A DNA stretch of 64,000 nt from an uncultured Nitrospina sp. (GTDB lineage Bacteria; Nitrospinota; Nitrospinia; Nitrospinales; VA-1). The stretch spans positions 1 through 64,000 of the forward strand of contig CALAGQ010000124.1 in the NCBI GenBank assembly GCA_937891765.1, given 5' to 3'. A program made the position numbers and the translations under genes. The stretch's first letter is position 1. Each line of letters begins with the position of its first letter. Below are positions 51,344 through 59,947 of this stretch, in pieces. The notes beneath the pieces are model-generated. The model worked only from the letters and a program-made list of their open reading frames with translations. It was not told where the DNA came from and made no database searches.

Positions 51344-52151
51344 CTAAGGGTTTTCGGCAATGGGCAATTTGATATAAAATTGGCTTCCCTGACCCAGGTG
51401 ACTGACCAAACCTATAGAGCCCCCCCCCCATCAGTTCGACCAACTCTTTGGTTACAGTAAGGCCGATGGCCCCTGCCTTCCACATCCGAATGCTCATTTC
51501 CCAGCCGGTTAAAAGGCTCAAACAGTTTGTCCTGATCTTCAGCGGATATACCGGGGCCGGTATCTATCACATCGATCTGAAGGGTTTTCTGATTTAAAGG
51601 TTTGCAGGCCACGGTGACGTTGCCTTCCTTGCGGTTATATTTAATGGCATTGGAGACTAGGTTCAAAAGAACCTGTTTTAAACGGGTTTTGTCGGCCCGG
51701 GCTGTAAGCATCATGGAAGGGTCCAGCGCGGTGGATAATCGAATGCCATATTCATCGGCGACAGACTGGAAAATTCCCTCCATTCCTTCTATCAAGTTGA
51801 CGACATTTATGGGCTGGAGGTTCAGAGTGATATTTCCCGATTCCACCTTGGCGAGATCAAGCACTTGCTTGGCAAGTTGTGAGAACTTTTTGATGTCCTG
51901 TTTAAAATGGTCCGCCCATCCCAGAAATTCTTCTTTTTCGTGGACGTCACCTGAAATCACATAAACGAAACTTTCTTGAACCGCCCCGTTCAATTTTGAA
52001 TTAAGGGATTGTATGGAATAAAGAGCAGCCGAGTGGGACCAGTCATTTTTTTTAACTAGTTTTCAATGGGCCGGACACTCAGGAAGGTTGCAATAATTAT
52101 GAAAACGCCTAATATCACAGAGCCTAGAATGATGCGTGTGTTTACTTTCAT
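51344..52151 (-). pseudogene. Decayed sensor histidine kinase with internal deletion and a G10 tract
   Basis: An intact start (ATG at 52151) encodes a transmembrane helix (IILGSVILGVFIIIATFLSV) but stops at 52056. In another frame the sensor start (ALYSIQSLNSKLNGAVQESF) runs into DIKKFSQLAKQVLDLAKVESG, so the section carrying the phospho-accepting histidine is missing. The ATPase N and G1 boxes (LLNLVSNAIKYN, DTGPGIS) remain. Near 51469 an extra base shifts the G2 box into the frame GLTVTKELVELMGG, and a run of ten G (51420-51429, plus-strand C) shifts it again; the last frame gives QGSQFYIKLPIAENP and a stop at 51344. Three shifts and no H-box: not functional as a kinase. Confidence 0.75.
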
Positions 52152-52299
52152 GAGCCGGGATTTCCCATACGAGCATTAAAATTCTTAGAAATTAGTCCTG
52201 ATAAGACAAATCTTCTTTTGTGACGTGTCATTTGTCTCACGTTTATGATGCAGGGCTTACTTAATAGTCTAAGGCTTTTTCGGGGGGTGCAATGCTTAA

Positions 52300-53571
52300 T
52301 TAGGCGGGGGGTTGTTCGACTTCCAGATATTGCGTGATGGTTTCAGCCATTTTTTCAGAGGCGCCTTGTTGCTTCGTGATGAAGGAACGGGCCTTTTCCC
52401 GGAGTTCCTGACGCAGGCTTTCATTTTCCAGCAGAGTTTGTGCTCTTTCTTTTATATCCGTAGAATTTTGTACCAGGGAAGCCAGTTCATGGGCGTTGTC
52501 GGCGACATGGCCGATGTTCTCGATAAAAGGCCCGTGCATGACTGGCAGGCCATAAGATAGAGGCTCGATCAGGCTATGGCCACCGCCCGGCTTTACAAGG
52601 CTTCTGCCGATAAACGCGACCTGCCCCAGCGAATAAACCTTAGCCAGCTCACCCATCGTATCGAGGAGGATGACAGTTTTTGCAGGTTCCGGCGACGACC
52701 GCAGGGCGAAAGAAAAGTTTTCTTTTTTAAGCAGGCTGATCACCTCTTGCACCCGTTCTATTCTTCGTGGCGCAAGAATTAGGACAAGTGTAGGGTGCTT
52801 CGCCAGCAACTGTCGGTGCGCGTCCAGAATAATTTCTTCCTCACCGGCATGAGTGCTGCCCGCTATCCATACCGGCGTGTCTGCCTCCAGCTTGAAAGTT
52901 TTCCGTAACTGTTCTCTCTCCTCGTTGGTCATGGGTTGCAGTGCGTCGTATTTCGGGTCACCCATCACCTCGATATGTTCGCGGATCACACCCAGCGCCA
53001 GTGCGGCTTTCTCCCCATTGGTGTTTTGCATGCCGAGCCGATGAAATTTTTGGAAGGTGTCTTTGAAAAGGGAGCCGGCTAGAAGATACCGTCGGGCGGA
53101 TCGTTCCGAGATGCGGCCGTTGCATAAAAGAGCAGGAATATTTTTTCGATGTAACAGATCGATCATGCCGGGCCAGAATCCGGTATCCATGACGACATAA
53201 ATATCCGGATTAATCCGGCTCAAAGCCAGTTGGGTGAACGGCAGGCAATCCAGTGGATGAAAAAACACGCTGTCGACGCAATCAAGATTGAGAGCGGTTT
53301 GATAACCCGAGTCTGTGGTGACGGAGAGCGCGATATAGAGATCAGGATTTTGCTCACGCACCCGTTTGAGAATCGGTGTCGCGGCCACGACTTCTCCCAT
53401 TGACAGGGCATGCAGCCAGAGGGTTTTTTTGCCCGGCATTTTCGGAACCCATCCGAAATGATGGGCCAGTCCTTTCCACTTATGTTTGGAGAGCAGGGCG
53501 ATCAGTGAGAACAGGGGAATCAGAAGGACAGCAACGAAAAGGGATAGGAAGTGATAAAGAGCGATCATCAA
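52300..53571 (-). CDS. Kdo transferase WaaA family, paralogue 1 (divergent)
   Basis: 423 residues. GT-B glycosyltransferase of the 3-deoxy-D-manno-octulosonate transferase family with an N-terminal membrane anchor (about 3-28). LHALSMGEVVAATPIL carries the catalytic glutamate. The second acidic motif, E-x-E-x-WP in WaaA, reads MDTGFWPGM here, so one conserved acidic residue is replaced; this paralogue may use a different acceptor or be a second-sugar transferase. The C-terminal nucleotide domain has FIGRSLVKPGGGHSLIEPL. Tandem with the canonical copy, 23 bases downstream of it. Confidence 0.75.
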   Translation of the reverse strand: MMIALYHFLSLFVAVLLIPLFSLIALLSKHKWKGLAHHFGWVPKMPGKKTLWLHALSMGEVVAATPILKRVREQNPDLYIALSVTTDSGYQTALNLDCVDSVFFHPLDCLPFTQLALSRINPDIYVVMDTGFWPGMIDLLHRKNIPALLCNGRISERSARRYLLAGSLFKDTFQKFHRLGMQNTNGEKAALALGVIREHIEVMGDPKYDALQPMTNEEREQLRKTFKLEADTPVWIAGSTHAGEEEIILDAHRQLLAKHPTLVLILAPRRIERVQEVISLLKKENFSFALRSSPEPAKTVILLDTMGELAKVYSLGQVAFIGRSLVKPGGGHSLIEPLSYGLPVMHGPFIENIGHVADNAHELASLVQNSTDIKERAQTLLENESLRQELREKARSFITKQQGASEKMAETITQYLEVEQPPA

Positions 53572-53594
53572 AATGGGTGTCCCATCAGGAAATC

Positions 53595-54836
53595 TTATGT
53601 TGAGCGGATGAGTTCAATATTCCTTTTTAAGGCGCCGCTGTTGGCCCTGACTGTTGCTTCTGCAGACTGGCCGAGCTTCTGGCGTTCGTTCACATTCGTC
53701 AGCAACCGCTTTAAAACATCGTAGAGTTCTTCTATGTTTTGCAGTTGCAGCCCGCCCCCGGACTGTGTGAGAAGTTTCGCTTCTTCCTCAAAGTTGTTCA
53801 TGAACTTGCCGAACAGCACTGGTTTTCCCAGAGCTGCCGGTTCGAGAATGTTATGGCCGCCAAACCTGGGGTTGAATCCGCCCCCGACATAAGTCACGGT
53901 TGCGCTTTTGTAAAAGGCGTTGAGTTTTCCCAGGCTGTCTACCAGTAAGACAGCGCAGTTTTTCAGATCATCCTGCTTGGAGAGCAGGGCATAATCCACT
54001 TCGAATTCCCGGATCAAGTCTTCGACTTCCCGGCATCTTTCCATATGTCTGGGTGCAATCACCCCGATCAAGCCGGGAAACTCTTTTTGCAGTTTCACCA
54101 ATGCTTCCATGATCGGGCCTTCTTCGCCTGGGCGGGTGGAACCAAAAACCAGAATCTGGGAATCGGCTTTCCATTGAGGATGATATTTCTCTTCGGTCTC
54201 GACGGAGGTTACATCGAATTTTATGTTTCCCGTTACCCGGACTTTTTCTTGCGCCACGCCCAATTGCAAAAACCGGTCTGCATCGGTCTGGGATCGCATT
54301 GAAAACTGCCCGATCGCCTCTGTCATCCATAAAAGGAAGGCTGGGAGTTTTCCATAGCGCTGAACCGATTTCTCCGAGACTCTTCCGTTCACCTGGATGG
54401 CAGGAATGCTGCGGCTCTTACATTGACGAAGCAAAGCTGGCCATAACTCCGCTTCGATGAGAACCAGTTTTGAAGGTTGTAAACGCTCAAAGACCGGATT
54501 CAGCCAGGTGGGGAAATCCAGCGGCAGCCTGAATACATTGGGAAGTTTTTCTTCCAGCGCCAATGCATAACCGGTGGGGGTAAACGTGGACAGGGCAATC
54601 GGGCGGGATTCCCCCTCCTTTATAAGACCGGCGATGAGGATTTTGGCCAGGCGGACTTCTCCTACCGATGAGGCGTGAATCCACAACGTGTCTTTTAATT
54701 GCGGCAGAGAGCGGGCTCCCGCCGTTCTTTCCTTGATCTGATCGCGGAAAGAGGAAGAGACCAGCGCTCTTAAAATAAGAAAAGGAGAAGCCAAAAGCAC
54801 TAGCCCTCCTGTCAGAATATAATACAGAAAATCCAT
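53595..54836 (-). CDS. waaA: Kdo transferase WaaA (canonical paralogue)
   Basis: 413 residues from the ATG at 54836; the frame also extends upstream to 54896. It transfers Kdo from CMP-Kdo to lipid A precursor. Anchor helix at about 5-25; LWIHASSVGEVRLAKILI gives the catalytic Glu; LVLIEAELWPALL gives the second acidic motif; YVGGGFNPRFGGHNILEPAALG is the nucleotide-site signature. It is divergently transcribed from lpxK across about 103 bases, and both lipid A genes probably share control sequences. Confidence 0.92.
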   Translation of the reverse strand: MDFLYYILTGGLVLLASPFLILRALVSSSFRDQIKERTAGARSLPQLKDTLWIHASSVGEVRLAKILIAGLIKEGESRPIALSTFTPTGYALALEEKLPNVFRLPLDFPTWLNPVFERLQPSKLVLIEAELWPALLRQCKSRSIPAIQVNGRVSEKSVQRYGKLPAFLLWMTEAIGQFSMRSQTDADRFLQLGVAQEKVRVTGNIKFDVTSVETEEKYHPQWKADSQILVFGSTRPGEEGPIMEALVKLQKEFPGLIGVIAPRHMERCREVEDLIREFEVDYALLSKQDDLKNCAVLLVDSLGKLNAFYKSATVTYVGGGFNPRFGGHNILEPAALGKPVLFGKFMNNFEEEAKLLTQSGGGLQLQNIEELYDVLKRLLTNVNERQKLGQSAEATVRANSGALKRNIELIRST

Positions 54837-54939
54837 AGGCTGAGAGTATACTCCTAAAATATTAGGGGCTTCCAGAAATTGTGTGCAAAATACCAAGTAC
54901 TGGATCAGTAGAGAGGCCCCTTATAAATTTATTTGAAAA

Positions 54940-56037
54940 ATGATGTCTGAAACTTTTTATAAAGTCATATCGCCTGAGCGCGAATGGTACTGGTTTCCGG
55001 TTTTTGCGATCTTGAAACTCATTTCCTTTGTTTATTTGCTGGGTCACCATTTTCGTCTCTGGGCCTACCGTTGGGGGGTGTTCCCCAGCCGCAAACTCGA
55101 CTGTAGGGTGATCAGTGTTGGCAACCTGACGCTGGGCGGAACAGGAAAAACCCCCTTTGTCATGATGATCGCCGAAACCCTCAGAGGGAACGGATTCAAG
55201 CCCGCTATTCTCACTCGGGGCTATGGCGGGAAATCCGGTGACCCGGTCAATGTGGTCTGCGATGGAAAACAAACGCTGCTTTCTCCCGAATGGGTCGGTG
55301 ATGAAGCTGTCATGATGGCGGAAAAACTCAAAAACGTTCCGGTTTTAACCGGGTCGGACCGGTATCAGACAGGGCGCTATGCACTCGATCATTTTGGCGT
55401 CGACACGCTGGTTCTGGATGATGGATTTCAACACCTGGCTTTAAATCGCGATCTCGACATTTTACTCTTCGATCATTTAAGGCCGCTTGGTAACGGTCAT
55501 TTGTTTCCGGCAGGGGAGTTGCGCGAACCGGCAAGCGAAACAAGAAGGGCCGATATGGTCTGCTTCACCCATTATTCCGGTGGTTCCATCAATTTTGATT
55601 CACGTCTTTTGGGTTCCGTTCCTCAGATCAAAACGCACCTTCGTCTGGATTCCATAATTCGCATGGATGATGAAGAAGTGTTGGATATGGAAATATTAAA
55701 GAATGAACCGGTCGCCGCGTTTTGTGGAATCGCCAAGCCGGAAGGGTTCAGGCAGATTTTGCTGGATTCGCAGATCCAGCTAAAATTTTTCAAGTCCTTT
55801 CCCGATCATCATGCGTACACCTTTCAGGATATTAGAGAGATGGAATCCTGCGCGATAAAAGAGGGGGCACGGTTCATTCTGCTCCCGGAAAAAGACGCAG
55901 TGAAACTCAAAGACATGAAATTCACGCTGCCTTTTTTTAAAGTGGTGATCGAACTCGAAATTCTCGAAGGACGCGAAATCTTCAACAAACAACTGCTCGC
56001 CGGGCAACGCCCGGTGGAGACTAGCAATAACCGTTGA
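54940..56037 (+). CDS. lpxK: Tetraacyldisaccharide 4'-kinase
   Basis: 365 residues. Lipid A 4'-kinase at the inner membrane. An N-terminal hydrophobic segment (about 18-40), then the Walker A-like SVGNLTLGGTGKTPFV, TRGYGGKSGDP, WVGDEAVMMA, DDGFQHLALNRDLDI and DPLRPLGNGHLFPAGELREP-type motif (HLRPLGNGHLFPAGELREP here), all diagnostic. The final residues (GQRPVETSNNR) come from an R1 repeat: the codons start at the hairpin CCGGGCAACGCCCGG. Divergent from waaA. Confidence 0.94.
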   Translation: MMSETFYKVISPEREWYWFPVFAILKLISFVYLLGHHFRLWAYRWGVFPSRKLDCRVISVGNLTLGGTGKTPFVMMIAETLRGNGFKPAILTRGYGGKSGDPVNVVCDGKQTLLSPEWVGDEAVMMAEKLKNVPVLTGSDRYQTGRYALDHFGVDTLVLDDGFQHLALNRDLDILLFDHLRPLGNGHLFPAGELREPASETRRADMVCFTHYSGGSINFDSRLLGSVPQIKTHLRLDSIIRMDDEEVLDMEILKNEPVAAFCGIAKPEGFRQILLDSQIQLKFFKSFPDHHAYTFQDIREMESCAIKEGARFILLPEKDAVKLKDMKFTLPFFKVVIELEILEGREIFNKQLLAGQRPVETSNNR

Positions 56038-56047
56038 GCCGAGATAA
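55998..56047. repeat. R1 dispersed repeat, copy 11, forming the lpxK 3' end
   Basis: GCCGGGCAACGCCCGGTGGA, then GACTAGCAATAACCGTTGAG and CCGAGAT. This is the reverse orientation of the right end of copy 4. The first 40 bases are coding (C-terminus and stop of LpxK). Confidence 0.8.
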
Positions 56048-56092
56048 AAATATTACAATTTCCTTCCCACGGGAGGAGAGCTTTACACAGCC

Positions 56093-56213
56093 CGTCGTTG
56101 CGAGGAGCCAACTGCGACGAAGCAATCCAGAACACCTTTGGTGAGCATGAAGGTTACTTAAGAAGCATCACGATGCTGGATCGCCGCGCTCCTTTCAGTC
56201 GCTCGCGACGACG
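56093..56213. repeat. R2 palindromic element, copy 2
   Basis: CGTCGTTGCGAGGAGCCAAC at the left faces GTCGCTCGCGACGACG at the right in inverted orientation; AAGCAATCCAG and CTGGATCGCC pair inside. Same plan as 31884-31955. It fills the gap between lpxK and the methyltransferase gene. Confidence 0.8.
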
Positions 56214-56261
56214 AATAGTGTGATTTAAATGTTGCAGTATGCAGCGGGCGCTTAGTTTTCT

Positions 56262-56720
56262 ATGATTGATTTTAAATCCCTCAGTTCTAATCAGAAGTTA
56301 GTGTTGAACATTCTGGTGCCGTTGGCTTACCTGTTTCCTCTGGTGCTGGCTTATCTCGGGCCAAAAAATTTTGGCTTTGGGGTTCCCGCTCTGGTTTATG
56401 TGGGACTGTCCATCGGCGCGGTGGGTGTTCTGTTGTGGATAGCCGCAATGTGGTCACTGGGTTCTTCGCTTGCCGTTCTGCCGGGAACAGACCATTTGGT
56501 CACGGGAGGGGTTTACAGGGTTTTTCGTCACCCGATTTATATAGGAATTATTTTGACCTTGGCCGGATTGTTTGTGGCCTGCGGTTCTGTACCGTGTCTG
56601 GGCTATGTGTTTGTGGTGGTGATCCCCTTGAATATTTTTAGAGCCCGTGCCGAAGAGCAGGTACTGTTGGAACAATTGGGCTCTGCCTATCAACAGTATA
56701 AAGACTCCACACTTTTTTGA
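56262..56720 (+). CDS. Isoprenylcysteine carboxyl methyltransferase-like membrane protein
   Basis: 152 residues with four to five transmembrane helices. The C-terminal part has GGVYRVFRHPIYIGIIL and RAEEQVLLEQLGSAYQQYKD, the ICMT/PEMT signature for S-adenosylmethionine and substrate binding (RHPxY, EE). Bacterial members have unknown substrates, perhaps lipids. It ends ten bases before the amidohydrolase start and is likely co-transcribed with it. Confidence 0.85.
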   Translation: MIDFKSLSSNQKLVLNILVPLAYLFPLVLAYLGPKNFGFGVPALVYVGLSIGAVGVLLWIAAMWSLGSSLAVLPGTDHLVTGGVYRVFRHPIYIGIILTLAGLFVACGSVPCLGYVFVVVIPLNIFRARAEEQVLLEQLGSAYQQYKDSTLF

Positions 56721-56730
56721 AAACGCGATC

Positions 56731-57954
56731 ATGGCGCTGAAAATAAAATTTCGGGCTTTGCTGACAATGTGTGGAGACCCGATTGAAAACGGTGAGCTGA
56801 TTGTTGATGACGGCAACATTGTCGAGATTGCAACAACGCCATCGAACAATGAAGGTGTGCTGGATCTTTCCGACTGCCTGCTCATGCCAGGGTTTGTCAA
56901 CGCGCATTGCCACCTTGGTTTGACCGCCCTTGAAAAAAAACTTTCCCCTTCTGATTCTTTTGTCGATTGGATTCGTGCATTGATCCCTTTGAACTCCACT
57001 CTTGATAGCGAGAGCCGGGTGCGGGGAATTCGTGCGGGGGCTAAAGTGATGAAACGTTCCGGCGTGACCGGGCTGGGAGATTTTGTCGCCGAGCCTGAAC
57101 TGTTGCCGGTGATTGGCGGGTTGGGTTTTCGCTCGGTATTGTTTTTGGAGACGATAGGGTTTCATTCCGAAAAAGCGTTAGAGCTTAGCAAAAACCTGGA
57201 AGAGGTTTTAAAACGTGAATGCCTTTCTCCTCTTTACCAGTTGGGCCTGGCGCCGCATGCTCCTTATTCAGTTTCTCCTGATTTGTTCCGCCATCTTGCA
57301 GCACTGGCTGAGAAATATCATTGTCCGTTTTCCTGCCATGTTGCGGAAATTAAAGAGGAGTCCCGGTTTCTTGTGATCGGTGACAATTCACTGGAAGAAT
57401 TGTTAAAAGAAAGATTTGCCTGGGACCCTGAATGGCAACCGCCCTATAAAACGCCGATGCAATATCTTTATGCTCTGGGTATTTTGGATCGTCTTATCGC
57501 CGTCCACTGCAATTTTGTTTCTGACGACCTTGATATTATGGAAGAGAAAAAAATCAGCCCGGTGTTTTGTCCCAAGAGTACCGAGTGGTTTGGCCGAACG
57601 CAATTCATGCCGGTTCGCACTTTGCTGGACCGGGGAATGAGCGTGGCTCTCGGAACCGATTCACTGGCCAGCAATGATTCCCTTAATTTTCTCGACGAGT
57701 TGCGTATGGCAGATAAACTTTTGCCCGATGTCAGCCGAAGGGAAATACTTACCATGGCTACCCGCTTTGGCGGAGAAGCCTTGGGATTAGAGTGCGGTAC
57801 TCTTGCGCTCGGACAAAAGGCCGATTTGATTGGATTTCGCGTCCCGCGATCCTTTTCGGGGCCCTGGTCGGATGTTCCCTTCGAATCCCATCGCCGTGAA
57901 GTGGATTTTTATATGGTGGATGGCCAGCGTGACGCTGGACTCGGAGTGAAATAG
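56731..57954 (+). CDS. Amidohydrolase, MtaD/SsnA-like (5'-methylthioadenosine or S-adenosylhomocysteine deaminase family)
   Basis: 407 residues from the ATG at 56731, just after the preceding stop. The metal motif NAHCHL (58-63), the later His in HAPYSVSPD and HCNFVSDD, and GTDSLASND (metal aspartate) are all in place for a cytosine-deaminase-like hydrolase. This group includes MTA/SAH deaminase and aminofutalosine deaminase; substrate is not determined. An MTA phosphorylase gene lies 18 kb away. The final residues (GQRDAGLGVK) are encoded by an R1 repeat and share QRDAGL with the acyltransferase at 37757-38515. Confidence 0.85.
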   Translation: MALKIKFRALLTMCGDPIENGELIVDDGNIVEIATTPSNNEGVLDLSDCLLMPGFVNAHCHLGLTALEKKLSPSDSFVDWIRALIPLNSTLDSESRVRGIRAGAKVMKRSGVTGLGDFVAEPELLPVIGGLGFRSVLFLETIGFHSEKALELSKNLEEVLKRECLSPLYQLGLAPHAPYSVSPDLFRHLAALAEKYHCPFSCHVAEIKEESRFLVIGDNSLEELLKERFAWDPEWQPPYKTPMQYLYALGILDRLIAVHCNFVSDDLDIMEEKKISPVFCPKSTEWFGRTQFMPVRTLLDRGMSVALGTDSLASNDSLNFLDELRMADKLLPDVSRREILTMATRFGGEALGLECGTLALGQKADLIGFRVPRSFSGPWSDVPFESHRREVDFYMVDGQRDAGLGVK

Positions 57955-58025
57955 CTGTCTCTGGCGAGCAAAGAGTTGTCTTGGCTCAAAGCGTTCTTGC
58001 CCAGTTGCCTCCCCGGCTAGGGGGC
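57922..58025. repeat. R1 dispersed repeat, copy 12, forming an amidohydrolase 3' end
   Basis: GCCAGCGTGACGCTGGACTC (hairpin CCAGCGT/ACGCTGG), AAATAGCTGTCTCTGGCGAG, AAAGAGTTGTCTTGGCTCAA, GTTGCCTCCCCGGCTAG. The first 33 bases are coding; the stop TAG of the amidohydrolase is within AAATAGC. Confidence 0.8.
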
Positions 58026-58091
58026 TTGACGGGAAACGGAGATTTTCGTATAATCTATTGATATAAAAAGAATTATCTCATTTGGAGTGGT

Positions 58092-58559
58092 ATGCCAGGA
58101 TTGCTTAAAATCATTGGGGTAGCAGGGATGGTGTTTTTTCTGTCCGCCTGCGGGGTCAAAGGTGGGGGCCATTCGCCCCTGCGTTTCAAGCAGATAACCC
58201 CTGCCATGGAAATGGAAATGGAAACGCTCATCCAGTCGGGGTGTGACAAGGAATACGCATATTTTGACCGGGATATAGCCATGTTGTATTCATTGATTCC
58301 CGGTGGTGGGCAGTGGTATACCGGCGAAACTCGTAAAGCGTGGATTTATTTAGTATCTTTTCCTTTAATAGTCCCTTATATTGTCTCCTTCCAAGATGCG
58401 CAGAATTCGGTCGATTATTATAATTTCCGTTACACGGCGCATTTTTGCAAAACCAAGCTCCAAGCAACCAAGGAATTGCAGCAGGACAAGAATTATTTAA
58501 AGAGACCTCCCAAAAAGCGGAAAATGGCTCGACAAGGCTCTGACTTAGACCAGTTTTGA
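58092..58559 (+). CDS. Putative lipoprotein with a hydrophobic hairpin
   Basis: 155 residues. The signal peptide ends in FLSAC/G (lipidated Cys20), so it is outer- or inner-membrane lipidated. PGGGQWYTGETRKAWIYLVS followed by FPLIVPYIVSF looks like a TM2-like pattern: Gly/Pro-rich turn, then two hydrophobic helices. The C-terminus is basic (RPPKKRKMARQ). Not a family I recognise. It stands alone in front of the tRNA cluster. About 290 bases after it, to the first tRNA, contain no gene. Confidence 0.6.
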   Translation: MPGLLKIIGVAGMVFFLSACGVKGGGHSPLRFKQITPAMEMEMETLIQSGCDKEYAYFDRDIAMLYSLIPGGGQWYTGETRKAWIYLVSFPLIVPYIVSFQDAQNSVDYYNFRYTAHFCKTKLQATKELQQDKNYLKRPPKKRKMARQGSDLDQF

Positions 58560-58849
58560 AAATGACTGGTAGGCAGGACTGATGGACGGGAAAGCGGTTT
58601 TTTTTTGAAATTGGGACAAGAAAGAAAAAAATCTGGTATTTGCGGATTTTCGGTGTTAAAATTCTTCGCTTAATAGTGCAGGGAAGATGTTTTTTTTCTA
58701 TTAAAAGACATTTAGCCATGCTATAGTGCGTCACAAATCACCCTTTCGCGGCAATATATCCTGTTAATCTGAATGAAATAGCTGAAAACCTCCAATTTAC
58801 ATTGAAACTTTGGAAGTCAAAGTGTAATATGGGGGTTTTTATTTGCTGA

Positions 58850-58925
58850 GCTGGCGTAGCTCAGTTGGTAGAGCAGCTGATTTGTAATCAGCAGGTCGGG
58901 GGTTCGAGTCCCTTTGCCAGCTCCA
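58850..58925 (+). tRNA. tRNA-Thr (anticodon TGT)
   Basis: Cloverleaf of 76 bases with encoded CCA. Acceptor GCTGGCG pairs with TGCCAGC; anticodon arm CTGAT-TTTGTAA-ATCAG gives TGT; T-arm GGGTTCGAGTCCC. Confidence 0.97.
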
Positions 58926-59028
58926 GTTTTAATTGACTGGTTTGAAAAGGATTCCGGTACCCTGCAATGGAGGTTTAGGCTGGGTAAGCGGGCCGACTGT
59001 GGGGTTGTGATGGTTTACCCATAATGAC

Positions 59029-59110
59029 GGGGAGGTTCCCGAGCGGCCAAAGGGAACAGACTGTAAATCTGTCGGCTCAGCCTTCGGAGGTTCGAATCCT
59101 CCCCTCCCCA
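59029..59110 (+). tRNA. tRNA-Tyr (anticodon GTA)
   Basis: 82 bases plus unencoded CCA. Acceptor GGGGAGG pairs with CCTCCCC; anticodon arm ACAGA-CTGTAAA-TCTGT gives GTA; long variable arm (CGGCTCAGCCTTCG), as in bacterial tRNA-Tyr. Confidence 0.97.
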
Positions 59111-59135
59111 TCCTGAATTTAGGTTGGATGAACTT

Positions 59136-59212
59136 GCGGGAATAGCTCAGTTGGCTAGAGCGTCAGCCTTCCAAGCTGAGGGTCGCCGGTTCGAATCCGG
59201 TTTCCCGCTCCA
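59136..59212 (+). tRNA. tRNA-Gly (anticodon TCC)
   Basis: 77 bases with encoded CCA. Acceptor GCGGGAA pairs with TTCCCGC; anticodon arm TCAGC-CTTCCAA-GCTGA gives TCC. Confidence 0.97.
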
Positions 59213-59245
59213 CCTTTGGCCGGGGTATTGTAGTTAGTATTTAAC

Positions 59246-59320
59246 GCCCACGTAGCTCAGTGGTGGAGCACTTCCTTGGTAAGGAAGAGGTCATCGGTTC
59301 AATCCCGATCGTGGGCTCCA
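59246..59320 (+). tRNA. tRNA-Thr (anticodon GGT)
   Basis: 75 bases with encoded CCA. Acceptor GCCCACG pairs with CGTGGGC; anticodon arm CTTCC-TTGGTAA-GGAAG gives GGT. In most bacteria this tRNA is followed by tuf; here rpmG follows directly. Confidence 0.97.
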
Positions 59321-59422
59321 GGTTTCCATTGGGCGATTCCTGGGATTTGATAGAGATTTTTTTTTAATGTCTTGCAGCCAGTAGGGGTAAGGCTGTCGGA
59401 TGCAAAGGCTGGGTAAATAATT

Positions 59423-59572
59423 ATGAGAGTTATCGTTCAATTGGCATGTTCTGATTGTAATCGGAAGAATTATTCGGGGACTAAAAATAAGAAGACCACC
59501 ACGCAAAGGTTGGAATTCAAGAAATACTGCAGATTTTGCAGAAAACACACCCCTCATAAGGAAACCAAATAA
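59423..59572 (+). CDS. rpmG: 50S ribosomal protein L33
   Basis: 49 residues, short but clear: [19 protein letters not shown] and [17 protein letters not shown]. The two CxxC pairs (Cys9/Cys12 and Cys36/Cys39) form the zinc-binding site of the zinc-containing (C+) L33 type. Located between tRNA-Thr and tRNA-Trp, its usual position in many genomes. The protein has no ORF of competing size here. Confidence 0.96.
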   Translation: MRVIVQLACSDCNRKNYSGTKNKKTTTQRLEFKKYCRFCRKHTPHKETK

Positions 59573-59670
59573 AGAAAAATCGGGCGGTTGGGTTTGAGGT
59601 CGAATGTCCGGGTGATCGGGCAGACGGAAATATTCCTCTCCTTCCTTAAAACTGGCGCGGATTCCGAATT

Positions 59671-59743
59671 AGGTCAGTAGCTCTAACGGTAGAGCATCGG
59701 ATTCCAAATCCGAGGGTTGGGGGTTCGAATCCCTCCTGGCCTG
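59671..59743 (+). tRNA. tRNA-Trp (anticodon CCA)
   Basis: 73 bases without encoded CCA. Acceptor AGGTCAG pairs with CTGGCCT; anticodon arm TCGGA-TTCCAAA-TCCGA gives CCA. Precedes secE by 21 bases. Confidence 0.97.
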
Positions 59744-59764
59744 TTGAAACTTGGTTGAGGATAT

Positions 59765-59947
59765 ATGATTGCAAAAGCTTTTGAGTTTTTGACTGAGGTG
59801 AGAGCTGAGGTCAGGAAAGTAACATGGCCCTCCCGTGCGGAGGCGCTGGGAGGCACCGCCGTAGTGGTTGTAGTGGTTTTGATAATGGCCGTATTTCTTG
59901 GGGTTGTTGACGCGATTCTCTCGAAGATTGTGCAGAGCCTTATATGA
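59765..59947 (+). CDS. secE: Preprotein translocase subunit SecE
   Basis: 60 residues: amphipathic helix EFLTEVRAEVRKVTWPSRAE (8-27) with the conserved KVTWPS, then a single transmembrane helix (about 30-52). Minimal single-span form as in most bacteria. It overlaps nusG by four bases (ATGA). Confidence 0.96.
   Translation: MIAKAFEFLTEVRAEVRKVTWPSRAEALGGTAVVVVVVLIMAVFLGVVDAILSKIVQSLI

Noticed and set aside
6901..58025. R1 copies considered as ordinary rho-independent terminators
   Set aside because: Most copies lack a T-run after the hairpin, and they share long sequence beyond any stem; a terminator role may be secondary.
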